From the NCBI RefSeq assembly GCF_001022965.1, contig NZ_LECZ01000024.1, positions 186,001 to 250,000 on the forward strand: DNA of 64,000 nucleotides, written 5' to 3'. Position 1 is the first letter of the stretch, and each line of letters begins with the position of its first letter. The notes beneath the pieces are model-generated. The model made no database searches. It was given only the letters and a program-made list of their open reading frames with translations, and was not told the origin of the DNA. Positions 18,970-27,089 of the stretch are shown here, one piece after another. This stretch comes from Enterobacter genomosp. O. Lineage in GTDB: Bacteria; Pseudomonadota; Gammaproteobacteria; Enterobacterales; Enterobacteriaceae. The translations under genes were made by a program, and so were the position numbers.

Positions 18970-20368
18970 AGAAACCGCCGGTATCGGTGATGGCGGTGAT
19001 CATCACGCTCGACCCCACCGCGGGGTCGCGCCCCAGTTTGGTCATCGTTAACGGGATAATGACGCCCATCATTGATGCCACCAGCAGGTTCAGCACCATC
19101 GCCAGCATCATCACCCCACCTAAGGCCATATCGTCATATAGCCACCAGGTGATGCCCCCCATAATGCCGCCCCACACCAGGCCGTTAATCAACGCCACGC
19201 CCATCTCTCTGAAGATCAGAAAGGCGAAGTTGCCGGGCTGAATATTTTCCAGCGCCAGCGCGCGAACGATCATGGTGATGGTCTGGTTTCCGGTGTTGCC
19301 GCCAATTCCGGCCACAATCGGCATCAGTGAGGCTAACGCCACCAGCTGCGAAATGGTATGTTCAAAGCCGTCAATCACGCGGGAGGCGATAAACGCGGTA
19401 CACAAATTGATAGCAAGCCATGCCCAGCGCGTTTTAACCGCCTTGCCGACGGAGGCATGGACGTCATCTTCGGCGCTGATCCCCCCAAGCGCACGCAGGT
19501 CGTTATCGGTCTCTTCATAGACCACGTCAACGATCTCATCGATGGTCAGACGCCCCATCAGTTTGCCGACGGAATCCACGACCGCGGCGCTTACGAGGTC
19601 ATCACGTTCGAAGGTACGCGCCGCTTTTTCCGCATCGTCTTCCGGGGAGAAGACCATCGGCTCGTTTTCCATCACCTCGCTCACCTTCCGCTGGGTGCTG
19701 TTGAGCAGGATGGTTTTCAGCTCCAGCTCGCCGAGCAGGGTCTTATCCCGCGAGGTGACAAACAGTTTATCGGTGTTGTCCGGCATCCTGCCCAGACGGC
19801 GCAGGTAGCGCTGCACGGTGCCGAGCGTCACGTCCGGGCGCACCGTGATCACGCCGAACTCCATGATCGCGCCGACGCTGTTTTTCTCGTAGTGCATCAC
19901 CTGGCGCACGCGCGCCCGCTCATCCGCAGGCAGGGAAGCCAGCAGGCGACCGGTCAGGTTTCGCGGCAGGTGCTGAACCAGGTAAATCTGCTCGTCGATA
20001 TCCAGGGTTTGCAGGGCGTCGAGAATATCCCGGTCGCTCATCTCGTCGATAAGGTCATCCCAGACGTTTTCAGAAGCCTCAAGCAGCACCTGCCCGCGCT
20101 CGTGATCCTGCACCAGCCGCCACAGGGCGTGACGTTCTTCCGAGGGGAGCGCTTCAAGGGTATCCGCCAGATCCGGCGGGGGTAAATGAGCAACCAGCGC
20201 ACCTACCTCAGCAATATCGTCGGCCAGGGTGCCGACATCATATTGCTCAGCCAGGGTGAGTTTGCCTAATAACGTTGAAGTGACCGCTTTATCGGTCGTG
20301 AGAAGCCAGATAAGTCGCGCACGTTCCTGGTCACGCTGCCTGGCGCTGTTTTTCTTTAATACCGACAT
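18932..20368 (-). CDS. mgtE: Magnesium transporter MgtE
   Basis: Mg2+ channel/transporter, 478 residues. The N-terminal superhelical MgtE_N domain (about 35-135) is followed by a CBS pair (about 137-260, with MGRLTIDEIVDVV), then five membrane helices (about 285-478). Conserved pore segments include ASLMPIVAGIGGNTGNQT and GRDPAVGSSVMITAITD. In characterised MgtE proteins Mg2+ binding to the N and CBS domains closes the pore. E. coli K-12 lacks the gene here. No M-box-like leader was recognised in the short upstream region. It overlaps the SulP gene tail to tail. Confidence 0.94.
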   Translation of the reverse strand: MSVLKKNSARQRDQERARLIWLLTTDKAVTSTLLGKLTLAEQYDVGTLADDIAEVGALVAHLPPPDLADTLEALPSEERHALWRLVQDHERGQVLLEASENVWDDLIDEMSDRDILDALQTLDIDEQIYLVQHLPRNLTGRLLASLPADERARVRQVMHYEKNSVGAIMEFGVITVRPDVTLGTVQRYLRRLGRMPDNTDKLFVTSRDKTLLGELELKTILLNSTQRKVSEVMENEPMVFSPEDDAEKAARTFERDDLVSAAVVDSVGKLMGRLTIDEIVDVVYEETDNDLRALGGISAEDDVHASVGKAVKTRWAWLAINLCTAFIASRVIDGFEHTISQLVALASLMPIVAGIGGNTGNQTITMIVRALALENIQPGNFAFLIFREMGVALINGLVWGGIMGGITWWLYDDMALGGVMMLAMVLNLLVASMMGVIIPLTMTKLGRDPAVGSSVMITAITDTGGFFIFLGLATIFLL

Positions 20369-20479
20369 TAATCATAAATCCATGAAATAAGTTGGTATTA
20401 AGCATAGCGCGGGGATATGTAAATAAGAATAAACAACGAAGTGGGATGAAGAAAAAATCGGCATATTGTGCAAATCATT

Positions 20480-20553
20480 GTGCCCGGCGGCGCTACGCTT
20501 GCACGGGCCTACAATATCGTAGGCCGGGTAAGGCGAAGCCGCCACCCGGCACA
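20480..20553. repeat. REP pair (BIME) between mgtE and yojI
   Basis: Two REP palindromes face each other: TGCCCGGCGGCGC...GCACGGGCCTAC, then GTAGGCCGGGTAAGGCGAAGC followed by CGCCACCCGGCAC. This is the classic enterobacterial REP core, sitting just beyond the yojI stop codon (20560). Confidence 0.92.
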
Positions 20554-20559
20554 TTGGCA

Positions 20560-22203
20560 TCAGGCCGTGCGCGCCACCGCATCACGCGACGCCGCATCGC
20601 GCTCTTCGCCGGTCAGCTCGCTCAGCCTGCCGTCGCGCATCTCCAGCAGACGGTCGGCATGAATAAAGTAATGATCGTCATGGCTGATGGCGAAAATGGT
20701 TTTGCCCATCTCCTGCATCAGCGGCAGCAGCACCTGATAAAATTCGCGGCGGAAATGCGGGTCCTGATCGGCCGCCCACTCGTCCAGCAGAATGATGTCA
20801 CGCTCTTCCGCCAGCGCCAGCAGCAGCGCCACGCGTTTTTTCTGCCCTTTGGAGAGCTTCAGGTTGAGGATCTTCCCGTCCTGTAGCTCCAGCTTGTGCG
20901 ACATCTGCAACTGCGCCAGCCATTTCTCCACCAGCGCAGGATTGGCCCGCTGCCCTTCCGGCCCCAGCAGCCGATCGAACAGCCAGACGTCGGTGAAGAC
21001 CGCCGAGAAAAGCTTGCGGTAATCTTCGGGCTTCTCTGCGCTCAGCGCCTTGCCATCCAGCAAAATTTCGCCAGACTGCGGCTGATAAAGCCCGGTGAGC
21101 AGCATCGCCAGGGTCGATTTGCCACTGCCGTTGCCGCCAATCAGGAACAGCAGCTCGCCGCGGTGAATCGTCAGATTGATTGGCCCCACGGAGAAGGCGT
21201 TGTCCTGATAGCGGAACGTGACGTTACGCAGCTCCAGCGTCTGCCAGTTCGGGAAGGTCTCCGGACGCGGGAACTCGGCGTTAAACGGCGCGAGATCGAA
21301 TTTTTTGAGCTTATTGAACGCCACCTGCGCGCTTAGCAGAGTCGGCAAGGCACCGACGGCCGAGAGCAGCGGTGTACGCAAGAACAGCAGCGTCAGCGAG
21401 TAGGTTGCCGCGACGTTCGTGTCCGCCCAGCCCAGGCTGTTCGCCATCCAGAATACCAGGCCAATAGCTCCCAGCATCATGATATTCGACCAGTTTACCG
21501 CGCTCAGGTGGAAGGTATCGGCACGGATAATATGGTGCCGGTATTCGCGCGCGTCCGGGATATAGAGGTTGTTAAAGATATACTCGGCGCGCTCGCGGTT
21601 CAGGGTCAGCTCTTTGCGCCCTTCCAGTACCGTCTGGTAATCGTTATAGAGCTTATCTTCGGTTTCGCGCAGTACCGCCATGTGTTTATAGACGCGGGAC
21701 ACCAGCACAAAACCGCCCCAGATGGTGATCGCAATCCACAGCGCGGTCACCGCCAGCATTTTGCTGGAGAGCCAGGCGAGATAGGCCGCAGAGCCAAAGG
21801 TCAGAATGATCCCCTGAACCAGCTCCGGCAGACGAACGAACGCGATGGTAATGGCGCGCACATCGCTGGTCAGCCCCGCCAGCAGAGAAGCACTGCCGAG
21901 TTGTTCCACGCGTTCTACCTGGGTATCCAGAATCCGCTTGATAAACTCGCTGCGCAAACGGAAAACGAAATGGTGGCCGAGCGCGGTCAGCGCCAGCTGA
22001 GAGCCGAGCGTTACCGCCATCAGCAGCAGGAGAAGGCCAAGAAATTCCGGCAATACGGAGAGCGAAGTATCGACCATTTCAATCAAACGCACGTTAATAA
22101 ACGCGATCAGGCCAATACCCAGCGCGGCGCTGGCGAGGCTTAACGCCATTACGGCGATGAATGGCCAGCGATACTGACGCCAGACAAGGAGAAGTAGTTG
22201 CAT
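20560..22203 (-). CDS. yojI: Microcin J25 efflux ABC transporter YojI
   Basis: Half-size ABC exporter (permease fused to ATPase) that in E. coli pumps out microcin J25 together with TolC. 547 residues from ATG 22203, exactly the E. coli length; upstream frame to 22263 is ignored. Six-helix membrane domain about residues 1-310; ATPase about 335-547 with Walker [11 protein letters not shown] near 352, signature LSKGQKKR near 445 and Walker [14 protein letters not shown]. The cyclic-peptide exporter family (SyrD/cyclic peptide) fits this layout. It precedes a REP pair and lies just downstream of alkB on the same strand, with a 69-base gap. Confidence 0.94.
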   Translation of the reverse strand: MQLLLLVWRQYRWPFIAVMALSLASAALGIGLIAFINVRLIEMVDTSLSVLPEFLGLLLLLMAVTLGSQLALTALGHHFVFRLRSEFIKRILDTQVERVEQLGSASLLAGLTSDVRAITIAFVRLPELVQGIILTFGSAAYLAWLSSKMLAVTALWIAITIWGGFVLVSRVYKHMAVLRETEDKLYNDYQTVLEGRKELTLNRERAEYIFNNLYIPDAREYRHHIIRADTFHLSAVNWSNIMMLGAIGLVFWMANSLGWADTNVAATYSLTLLFLRTPLLSAVGALPTLLSAQVAFNKLKKFDLAPFNAEFPRPETFPNWQTLELRNVTFRYQDNAFSVGPINLTIHRGELLFLIGGNGSGKSTLAMLLTGLYQPQSGEILLDGKALSAEKPEDYRKLFSAVFTDVWLFDRLLGPEGQRANPALVEKWLAQLQMSHKLELQDGKILNLKLSKGQKKRVALLLALAEERDIILLDEWAADQDPHFRREFYQVLLPLMQEMGKTIFAISHDDHYFIHADRLLEMRDGRLSELTGEERDAASRDAVARTA

Positions 22204-22272
22204 GCAGGCAATCCGGACAATAAAAATCAGCCAGCAGTGTAAACTGCCCTGCGCGGACATCAAGAATAATTC

Positions 22273-22929
22273 TTATTTTAGTTTACTGTACCCCGCCTGA
22301 CGGAAGGTCAGGTTATAACGGTACTCGCCCGTAAGCGGGTGAACCCCGGGCTTCAGTGGCTGAATGCCGTGGTAATAAAGCCGCGACTCCCTGCCCCACA
22401 CCACCACATCGCCATGTTCCAGCATGATGCGCCTGAGCGGATCGTTGCGGCGCAATCCGCCGAACTGGAAGACGGCGGGCAGGCCTAACGATACCGAGAC
22501 AATGGGCGCGCGCAGATCGGGCTCATCCTTGTCCTGATGCAGCGAGAGCTTCGCGCCAACGGCGTAGCGGTTAATCAGGCAGGCATCCGGACGGAAGTCG
22601 GCATAGTCCGCCGCAACCGCGGCATCGTGACAAAGTGCCTGAAAAACCGCAGGCATAGGGGGCCACGGCTGGCCGGTCGTGGGATCGTTCGGCGCATACA
22701 GATAGCCCCGCGCGTTTGTCGCCCAACCTAATTCGCCGCAGTTGGCCATGGCCACCGACATAGTGTAGCCGCCCGGCGTCACCATATGGCGAAACGGTGA
22801 AACGGTCGTCACCTCTTCAATACCGGCAAGCAGCGCCGCCGCACGTGAGAGCGCAAAGCGGCGCAGGATAACCGCCCCCGGCGCAAGCGGCTCCTGCCAG
22901 GGTTCAGCATCCGCAAAAAGATCGAGCAT
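22273..22929 (-). CDS. alkB: DNA oxidative demethylase AlkB
   Basis: Fe(II)/2-oxoglutarate dioxygenase that removes 1-methyladenine and 3-methylcytosine lesions from DNA and RNA. 218 residues (E. coli 216). The iron ligands are visible as HQD in LSLHQDKDEPD and the later histidine in YYHGIQPL, with the 2-oxoglutarate-binding arginines in YRYNLTFRQAG. N-terminal MLDLFADAEPWQ is typical. Its ATG shares one base with the ada stop codon (TAATG), so it is translated as the second gene of the adaptive-response operon ada-alkB. Confidence 0.96.
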   Translation of the reverse strand: MLDLFADAEPWQEPLAPGAVILRRFALSRAAALLAGIEEVTTVSPFRHMVTPGGYTMSVAMANCGELGWATNARGYLYAPNDPTTGQPWPPMPAVFQALCHDAAVAADYADFRPDACLINRYAVGAKLSLHQDKDEPDLRAPIVSVSLGLPAVFQFGGLRRNDPLRRIMLEHGDVVVWGRESRLYYHGIQPLKPGVHPLTGEYRYNLTFRQAGYSKLK

Positions 22930-23987
22930 TATCCCTCCTGGCGTTTTGCCTCACGTTTCAGTAATAGCGCTTTTCGCTCCGTTCCCCATCGATAGCCTGA
23001 CAGCGCCCCGTCGCTGCGAACAACGCGATGACAGGGGATCACAATCGCCAGCGTGTTTGCGGCACAGGCACCGGCAACGGCGCGCACCGCACCGGGTTGA
23101 CCAATCGCCTGCGCCACCTGCTGGTAACTTGCCGTTTCACCGCAGGGAATGTGACGAAGGGCCTGCCAGACCCGCTGCTGGAACGCGGTTCCGCGAATAT
23201 CCAGCGGCAGCGCGAGCGGAACAGCGCGGTCATCAATACTGGCAATCACCTGATGGATCCGCCGCGCGAAAGCATCGTCCAGCGGCGCGTGCTCTGCTTT
23301 TGGAAATACCGTCGCAAGCTCCTCGACTAATTCCGCGTCGTTGTCGCCCAGCAGGATCGCGCAGATCCCCCGCTCGCTTTCCGCCACCAGGCAGCGTCCT
23401 AACGAGCAGTCATCGATGGCATAGCGTACGGCCGCATCACCTTTACGGTACTGCTTCGCCGTCATGCCCAACGCATCGTTAGCTTTGCGATAATAGCTAC
23501 TGCTGTCAGGAAACCCGGCCGCCAGCACGGCATCGGTAATTTTGTCTCCCTGCGCAAGCGCGGTGCGCAGGCGCTGACCTCGCGCAGCCTGCTGCCAGGC
23601 TTTTGGCGTCATACCGGTTACGGACTTAAACAGACGGTGGAAATGGAAAGGACTCATGGCAACCTGCTGCGCCAGCTTCTCCAGGGTTAACGCAGGATCC
23701 TGCTCCAGAAGACGGCAGGCGTGTTCCACTTTTGCCAGCTTCTGTTCCTGAGGATCGCGTTTATCCGGCATGCAGCGCTTGCACGGACGAAACCCTGCCT
23801 GAACGGCATGCTGGGCATCAGGATAAAAGCGGACATTTTTACGCAGCGCGTGACGGGCACGGCACGACGGGCGACAGAAAATCCCCGTCGTCTGCACGGC
23901 AAAGACAAACTGAGCGTCAGCGCGCGGATCGCGGGCCAGCACGGCCAGCCAGCGGTCCTCATCGGTCATTAAGGTCGGGTTTCTCAT
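22929..23987 (-). CDS. ada: Adaptive-response regulator / O6-methylguanine-DNA methyltransferase Ada
   Basis: Sensor, activator and suicide repair enzyme for alkylation damage, 352 residues (E. coli 354). The zinc-binding, methylphosphotriester-accepting cysteines are at 38, 42, 69 and 72 (IFCRPSC, FRPCKRC). An AraC-type helix-turn-helix follows (about 85-180), then the methyltransferase domain with the active-site PCHR, cysteine about residue 319. All key residues are present. When methylated at Cys38, Ada activates its own operon; a candidate Ada box is 66 bases upstream. The ATG lies 7-10 bases after AGAGGAG. Confidence 0.97.
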   Translation of the reverse strand: MRNPTLMTDEDRWLAVLARDPRADAQFVFAVQTTGIFCRPSCRARHALRKNVRFYPDAQHAVQAGFRPCKRCMPDKRDPQEQKLAKVEHACRLLEQDPALTLEKLAQQVAMSPFHFHRLFKSVTGMTPKAWQQAARGQRLRTALAQGDKITDAVLAAGFPDSSSYYRKANDALGMTAKQYRKGDAAVRYAIDDCSLGRCLVAESERGICAILLGDNDAELVEELATVFPKAEHAPLDDAFARRIHQVIASIDDRAVPLALPLDIRGTAFQQRVWQALRHIPCGETASYQQVAQAIGQPGAVRAVAGACAANTLAIVIPCHRVVRSDGALSGYRWGTERKALLLKREAKRQEG

Positions 23988-24052
23988 TATCGGCTCCTCT
24001 TATAAGCATATATACAGCGTGCCTGAGTGCCACTGATTAAAAACCCGCAACC

Positions 24053-24065
24053 TTGCTTTTTAATT
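24053..24065 (-). promoter_or_regulatory. Candidate Ada box upstream of ada
   Basis: Minus strand AATTAAAAAGCAA matches the E. coli ada box AATTAAAGCGCAA at 11 of 13 positions. It lies 66 bases before the ada start and overlaps the last codons of apbE. A TATATATGCTTATAA stretch downstream can supply the -10. Match is seen; function is inferred. Confidence 0.7.
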
Positions 24066-25115
24066 TTTGTCGCTCACGAGGAAGCTGTTGAACTGCGGCG
24101 AATGCCAGGTTTTAAACCCGTCGCCCTCTTTAACGATCATATAAACCGCCAGCCCTTCCTGACGCACCACCTCTTTGGCTTTCTCCGGACCGAGAACCAT
24201 GAGCCCGGTGTCCCAGGCATCCGCCTCCAGCGCGGTGGGGGCAATCACCGTTACCGACACCAGGTTATGCTCGATCGGACGTCCGGTCTGCGGGTCAATA
24301 ACGTGCGAAATACGTTTCCCGTCGAGCTCGTAATAGTTACGGTAGCTACCGGAGGTGCTGATGCCATGTCCGTTGATATCCACCATCGCCTGCACGGCAT
24401 TTTGCCGATCGGTCGGCTTTTGAATCGCAACGCGCCACGGTTTATCGCTGGCGTTCATGCCCCGGCTGACTAACGCGCCGCCCACGGATACCAGATAGCG
24501 CGAAATACCCTCCTGCGCCATCAGCGCAGCCAGATGATCCGCCGCATAGCCTTCCCCTACCGTCGACAGATCGACAAACAGATCGGGGATATCTTTTTGC
24601 AGGTACTGTTGACCGTACTGATTGATCACCGTCAGATGCTGAAGCCCGGTCCGGGCGCGAGCGTCATCAATGGCCGCCTGATCGGGCGCGGTAACTGGCT
24701 GCTTGTTGGGGCCAAATCCCCAGAGGTTCACCAGAGGGCCGACGGTCACATCCATCGCCCCGTTGGTTTTGTAGCCCACGCGCATTGCCTCGGTCACGAT
24801 ATCGGCCATCGCCTCGCTCACCGGCCACAAGGAGGTCGTGCTTGAAAGATTAAAGCGCATCAGCGCCGAGTCGTTTTTATATGTCGACAGCAGCTGATCG
24901 TCAGCGTCCAGCTGCGTCTGAATTTTGCCACGAAGCTCATCTGCGCGTGTCTTATCAAGGTTCATCACGCTGACGCGCCAGAAGGTGCCCATCGTTTTGC
25001 CTTCAAGCACCGTCGCGGCGGGTGCATCGGGGGTTGCCACCGGCGTGGAAGAGTCACAAGCGGTCAGGAGAAAAAGGGTTGCCAGAAAGCTGGCGCGTAA
25101 AAAAGTCATGTCCAT
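24060..25115 (-). CDS. apbE: FAD:protein FMN transferase ApbE
   Basis: Periplasmic lipoprotein that attaches FMN covalently to threonine in flavoproteins such as the Rnf and Nqr subunits. 351 residues, the E. coli length. The lipobox LLTAC places the lipidated cysteine at residue 20. Conserved features include GKTMGTFWRV, DVTVGPLVNLWGFGP, DLSTVGEGYAAD and HVIDPQTGRPIEHNLVSVTV with metal-binding positions. Two ATGs are 6 bases apart (25115, 25109); the first matches the E. coli length. It sits between ompC and ada on the same strand with its own upstream region. Confidence 0.96.
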   Translation of the reverse strand: MDMTFLRASFLATLFLLTACDSSTPVATPDAPAATVLEGKTMGTFWRVSVMNLDKTRADELRGKIQTQLDADDQLLSTYKNDSALMRFNLSSTTSLWPVSEAMADIVTEAMRVGYKTNGAMDVTVGPLVNLWGFGPNKQPVTAPDQAAIDDARARTGLQHLTVINQYGQQYLQKDIPDLFVDLSTVGEGYAADHLAALMAQEGISRYLVSVGGALVSRGMNASDKPWRVAIQKPTDRQNAVQAMVDINGHGISTSGSYRNYYELDGKRISHVIDPQTGRPIEHNLVSVTVIAPTALEADAWDTGLMVLGPEKAKEVVRQEGLAVYMIVKEGDGFKTWHSPQFNSFLVSDKN

Positions 25116-25184
25116 TCATTATTATCCTCATGCCAGGGCGGCAAGAGTACACCAAAACGGGTGAATTGTGAGGGCCTAAAAAAA

Positions 25185-25213
25185 ACACAAAAAAGGGGCC
25201 TTCAGGCCCCTGT
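25185..25213 (-). terminator. Rho-independent terminator of ompC
   Basis: Read on the minus strand, stem AGGGGCC/GGCCCCT with loop TGAA, followed by six T and a further T-rich stretch. It begins about 18 bases beyond the ompC stop. Confidence 0.92.
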
Positions 25214-25230
25214 GTTATACGGTGAAGCGA

Positions 25231-26346
25231 TTAGAACTGGTAAACCAGGCCCAGCGCGACGATATCGTCAGTACCGATACCCGCCTGACGGGTGAATTCA
25301 TTTTCATCAACCAGGTTGATTTTGTAATCCACGTAGGTGGACATGTTTTTGTTGAAGTAGTAAGTCGCACCCACATCAACATATTTCAGCAGATCCTGGT
25401 CGCCGTAACCTTCGATGTCCTTACCTTTAGACTGCAGGTAAGCCACGGATGGACGCAGACCGAAGTCGAACTGGTACTGAGCAACCACTTCGAAGTTCTG
25501 CGCTTTGTTAGCAAAACCGTAAATGTCGCTGCTGCTCTGAGAGTTGCCGAAACGCGTTGCGTTGTAGGTCTGAGAGTACTGTGCCGCCAGGTAGATGTTG
25601 TTGGCGTCGTATTTCAGACCACCGGTATACACTTCAGCGTGGTCACCTTCACCCTTCAGCGCCGGGTTAGCGGTGTTGTTCTGGTCAGCAGTACGCTTAG
25701 AAGAAGACATTGCACCACCGATGCTGAAGCCTTCGCCCAGGTTATAGGTCAGGGACGCACCGTAGCCGTCGCCGTTCTGTTTCAGGGTGCTACGACCGGT
25801 CTCGTTTTCACCGCTTACGCTGCCGTTTTTGCCCTGATACTGCAGAGCAAAGTTCAGGCCATCCACCAGACCAAAGAAGTCCTGGTTACGGTAGGTCGCC
25901 ACGCCGTTAGCACGGGACTGCAGGAAGTTGTCTGCGCCGTAGGTATCGCCGCCAAATTCTGGCAGAACGTCGGTCCAGGAGGTTACGTCGTAGATCACAC
26001 CGTAGTTACGACCGTAATCGAAAGAACCCGCTTCAGCGAATTTCAGACCCGCGAACGCCACACGCGTCCAGGCCTGGTTGTCGCTTTCAGAGGTGTTGCC
26101 CTGAATCTGGTATTCCCACTGGCCGTAACCGGTCAGCTGATCGTTAACCTGAGTTTCGCCTTTGAAGCCAAGACGCATGTAGGTCTGGTCGCCGTCAGCA
26201 CTCTTGTCGTCAGAGAAATAGTGCAGACCATCGACTTTGCCGTACAGATCTAATTTGTTGCCATCTTTGTTATAAATTTCGGCCGCATTTGCTGCGCCTG
26301 CCACCAGGAGTGCTGGTACCAGGAGGGACAGTACTTTAACTTTCAT
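25231..26346 (-). CDS. ompC: Outer-membrane porin OmpC
   Basis: General trimeric porin for small hydrophilic solutes, 371 residues. Signal peptide about 1-21 (ends GAANA), mature start [20 protein letters not shown]. The constriction loop L3 motif PEFGGDTY is present, as is the terminal strand GLVYQF ending in phenylalanine for BAM recognition. Biased codon use fits high expression. The upstream region closely resembles the E. coli ompC OmpR sites, and micF is divergent upstream. OmpC rather than OmpF/PhoE is supported by the apbE-ompC-micF-rcsD order. Loops L4-L8 are the variable part. Confidence 0.96.
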   Translation of the reverse strand: MKVKVLSLLVPALLVAGAANAAEIYNKDGNKLDLYGKVDGLHYFSDDKSADGDQTYMRLGFKGETQVNDQLTGYGQWEYQIQGNTSESDNQAWTRVAFAGLKFAEAGSFDYGRNYGVIYDVTSWTDVLPEFGGDTYGADNFLQSRANGVATYRNQDFFGLVDGLNFALQYQGKNGSVSGENETGRSTLKQNGDGYGASLTYNLGEGFSIGGAMSSSKRTADQNNTANPALKGEGDHAEVYTGGLKYDANNIYLAAQYSQTYNATRFGNSQSSSDIYGFANKAQNFEVVAQYQFDFGLRPSVAYLQSKGKDIEGYGDQDLLKYVDVGATYYFNKNMSTYVDYKINLVDENEFTRQAGIGTDDIVALGLVYQF

Positions 26347-26454
26347 TTTATTAACCCTCTGTTATATGCCTTATAATTGCCACTGCTTACTGGTTAACCC
26401 TCATTAACCAGTCGGCAATTTCATTCTCCTCAAAATTACAGAATAATCCAATGC

Positions 26455-26520
26455 GAATATGATACGAAAACTTTGAAGATGTTTCATTTATCTATCAACA
26501 TGTTTCAAAATGTAAACATC
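26455..26520 (-). promoter_or_regulatory. ompC promoter region with OmpR-type sites
   Basis: Minus strand carries TTTACATTTTGAAACATG, then a second ATGAAACATCTTCAAAG block before GTATCATATTCG. This closely parallels, from memory, the E. coli ompC promoter with its C1-C3 OmpR boxes and -10. Divergent micF transcription starts about 150 bases away and would use the same region. Seen by sequence likeness; binding is inferred. Confidence 0.75.
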
Positions 26521-26671
26521 AAGGAACTTTTACAAAGCACAAATAGCTTATGAATTTAGCACTTATAATCAAACACAAAAGACAGCACAGTAATATCAAC
26601 GAGTTACAATAAAAAACGTTACAGCACTGAATGACAAAACAAGATCGCCCCTAATCTCTAAAATAACTCTC

Positions 26672-26765
26672 GCTATCATCATTAACTTTATTTATTACCG
26701 TCATTCAGCTTTGAATGTCTGTTTATCCCTAATTCAACCGGATGCTTCGCATTCGGTTTTTTTTT
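26672..26765 (+). ncRNA. micF: MicF antisense regulatory RNA
   Basis: Trans-acting Hfq-dependent RNA that represses ompF and other messages. About 94 bases: starts GCTATCATCATTAACTTTAT, the ompF-pairing 5' region that is nearly unchanged from E. coli, and ends in a terminator hairpin ACCGGATG...CATTCGGT with a long T run. It is divergent from ompC, the conserved place. Ends are estimated to within a few bases. Confidence 0.93.
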
Positions 26766-27089
26766 ACCTTTCTTTACGTAACTTCCCTTTTTTTGTGCTA
26801 CCGCTGCGTAATTGTAACGACTATTAACTAAATTCTCTTCGTGAAGCCACCGAAAGCACGCCATTGATGCAAAACTTAATTTCTTGTTAATTCGTGCTAT
26901 TTATCGGCTGATAATGCGTTATATCTGTACGCGCAGGGCGCGTTTGTACATGTTTACTGCACTCCTCACCGCCGATATTGTTGGTTGAAAAAGTCGCCTG
27001 TTCCAGGACAGTGGCGCTGGAAATTCAGTTATTACCCTTTATACTGCCCTATCGCCACAGAGCACGACCATAACGGGTTAAAGATATCA
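26766..27089 (+). other. Intergenic region between micF and rcsD
   Basis: 324 bases without a gene. The open frame upstream of the rcsD ATG (from 26985) gives 35 extra residues that no RcsD has, so it is treated as leader. The stretch is AT-rich at first and probably holds the rcsD promoter; GCGCAGGGCGCG at 26931-26942 is a short palindrome. I see no clear site beyond that. Confidence 0.5.

Noticed and set aside
20369..20479. Mg2+-sensing riboswitch (M-box) before mgtE
   Set aside because: The leader before mgtE is only about 110 bases to the REP pair, AT-rich, with none of the conserved M-box stems visible.
23988..24020. CTGTATATATGC upstream of ada as a LexA (SOS) box
   Set aside because: Only the left half CTGTATATAT matches; there is no matching ACAG at the right distance, and ada is not an SOS gene.
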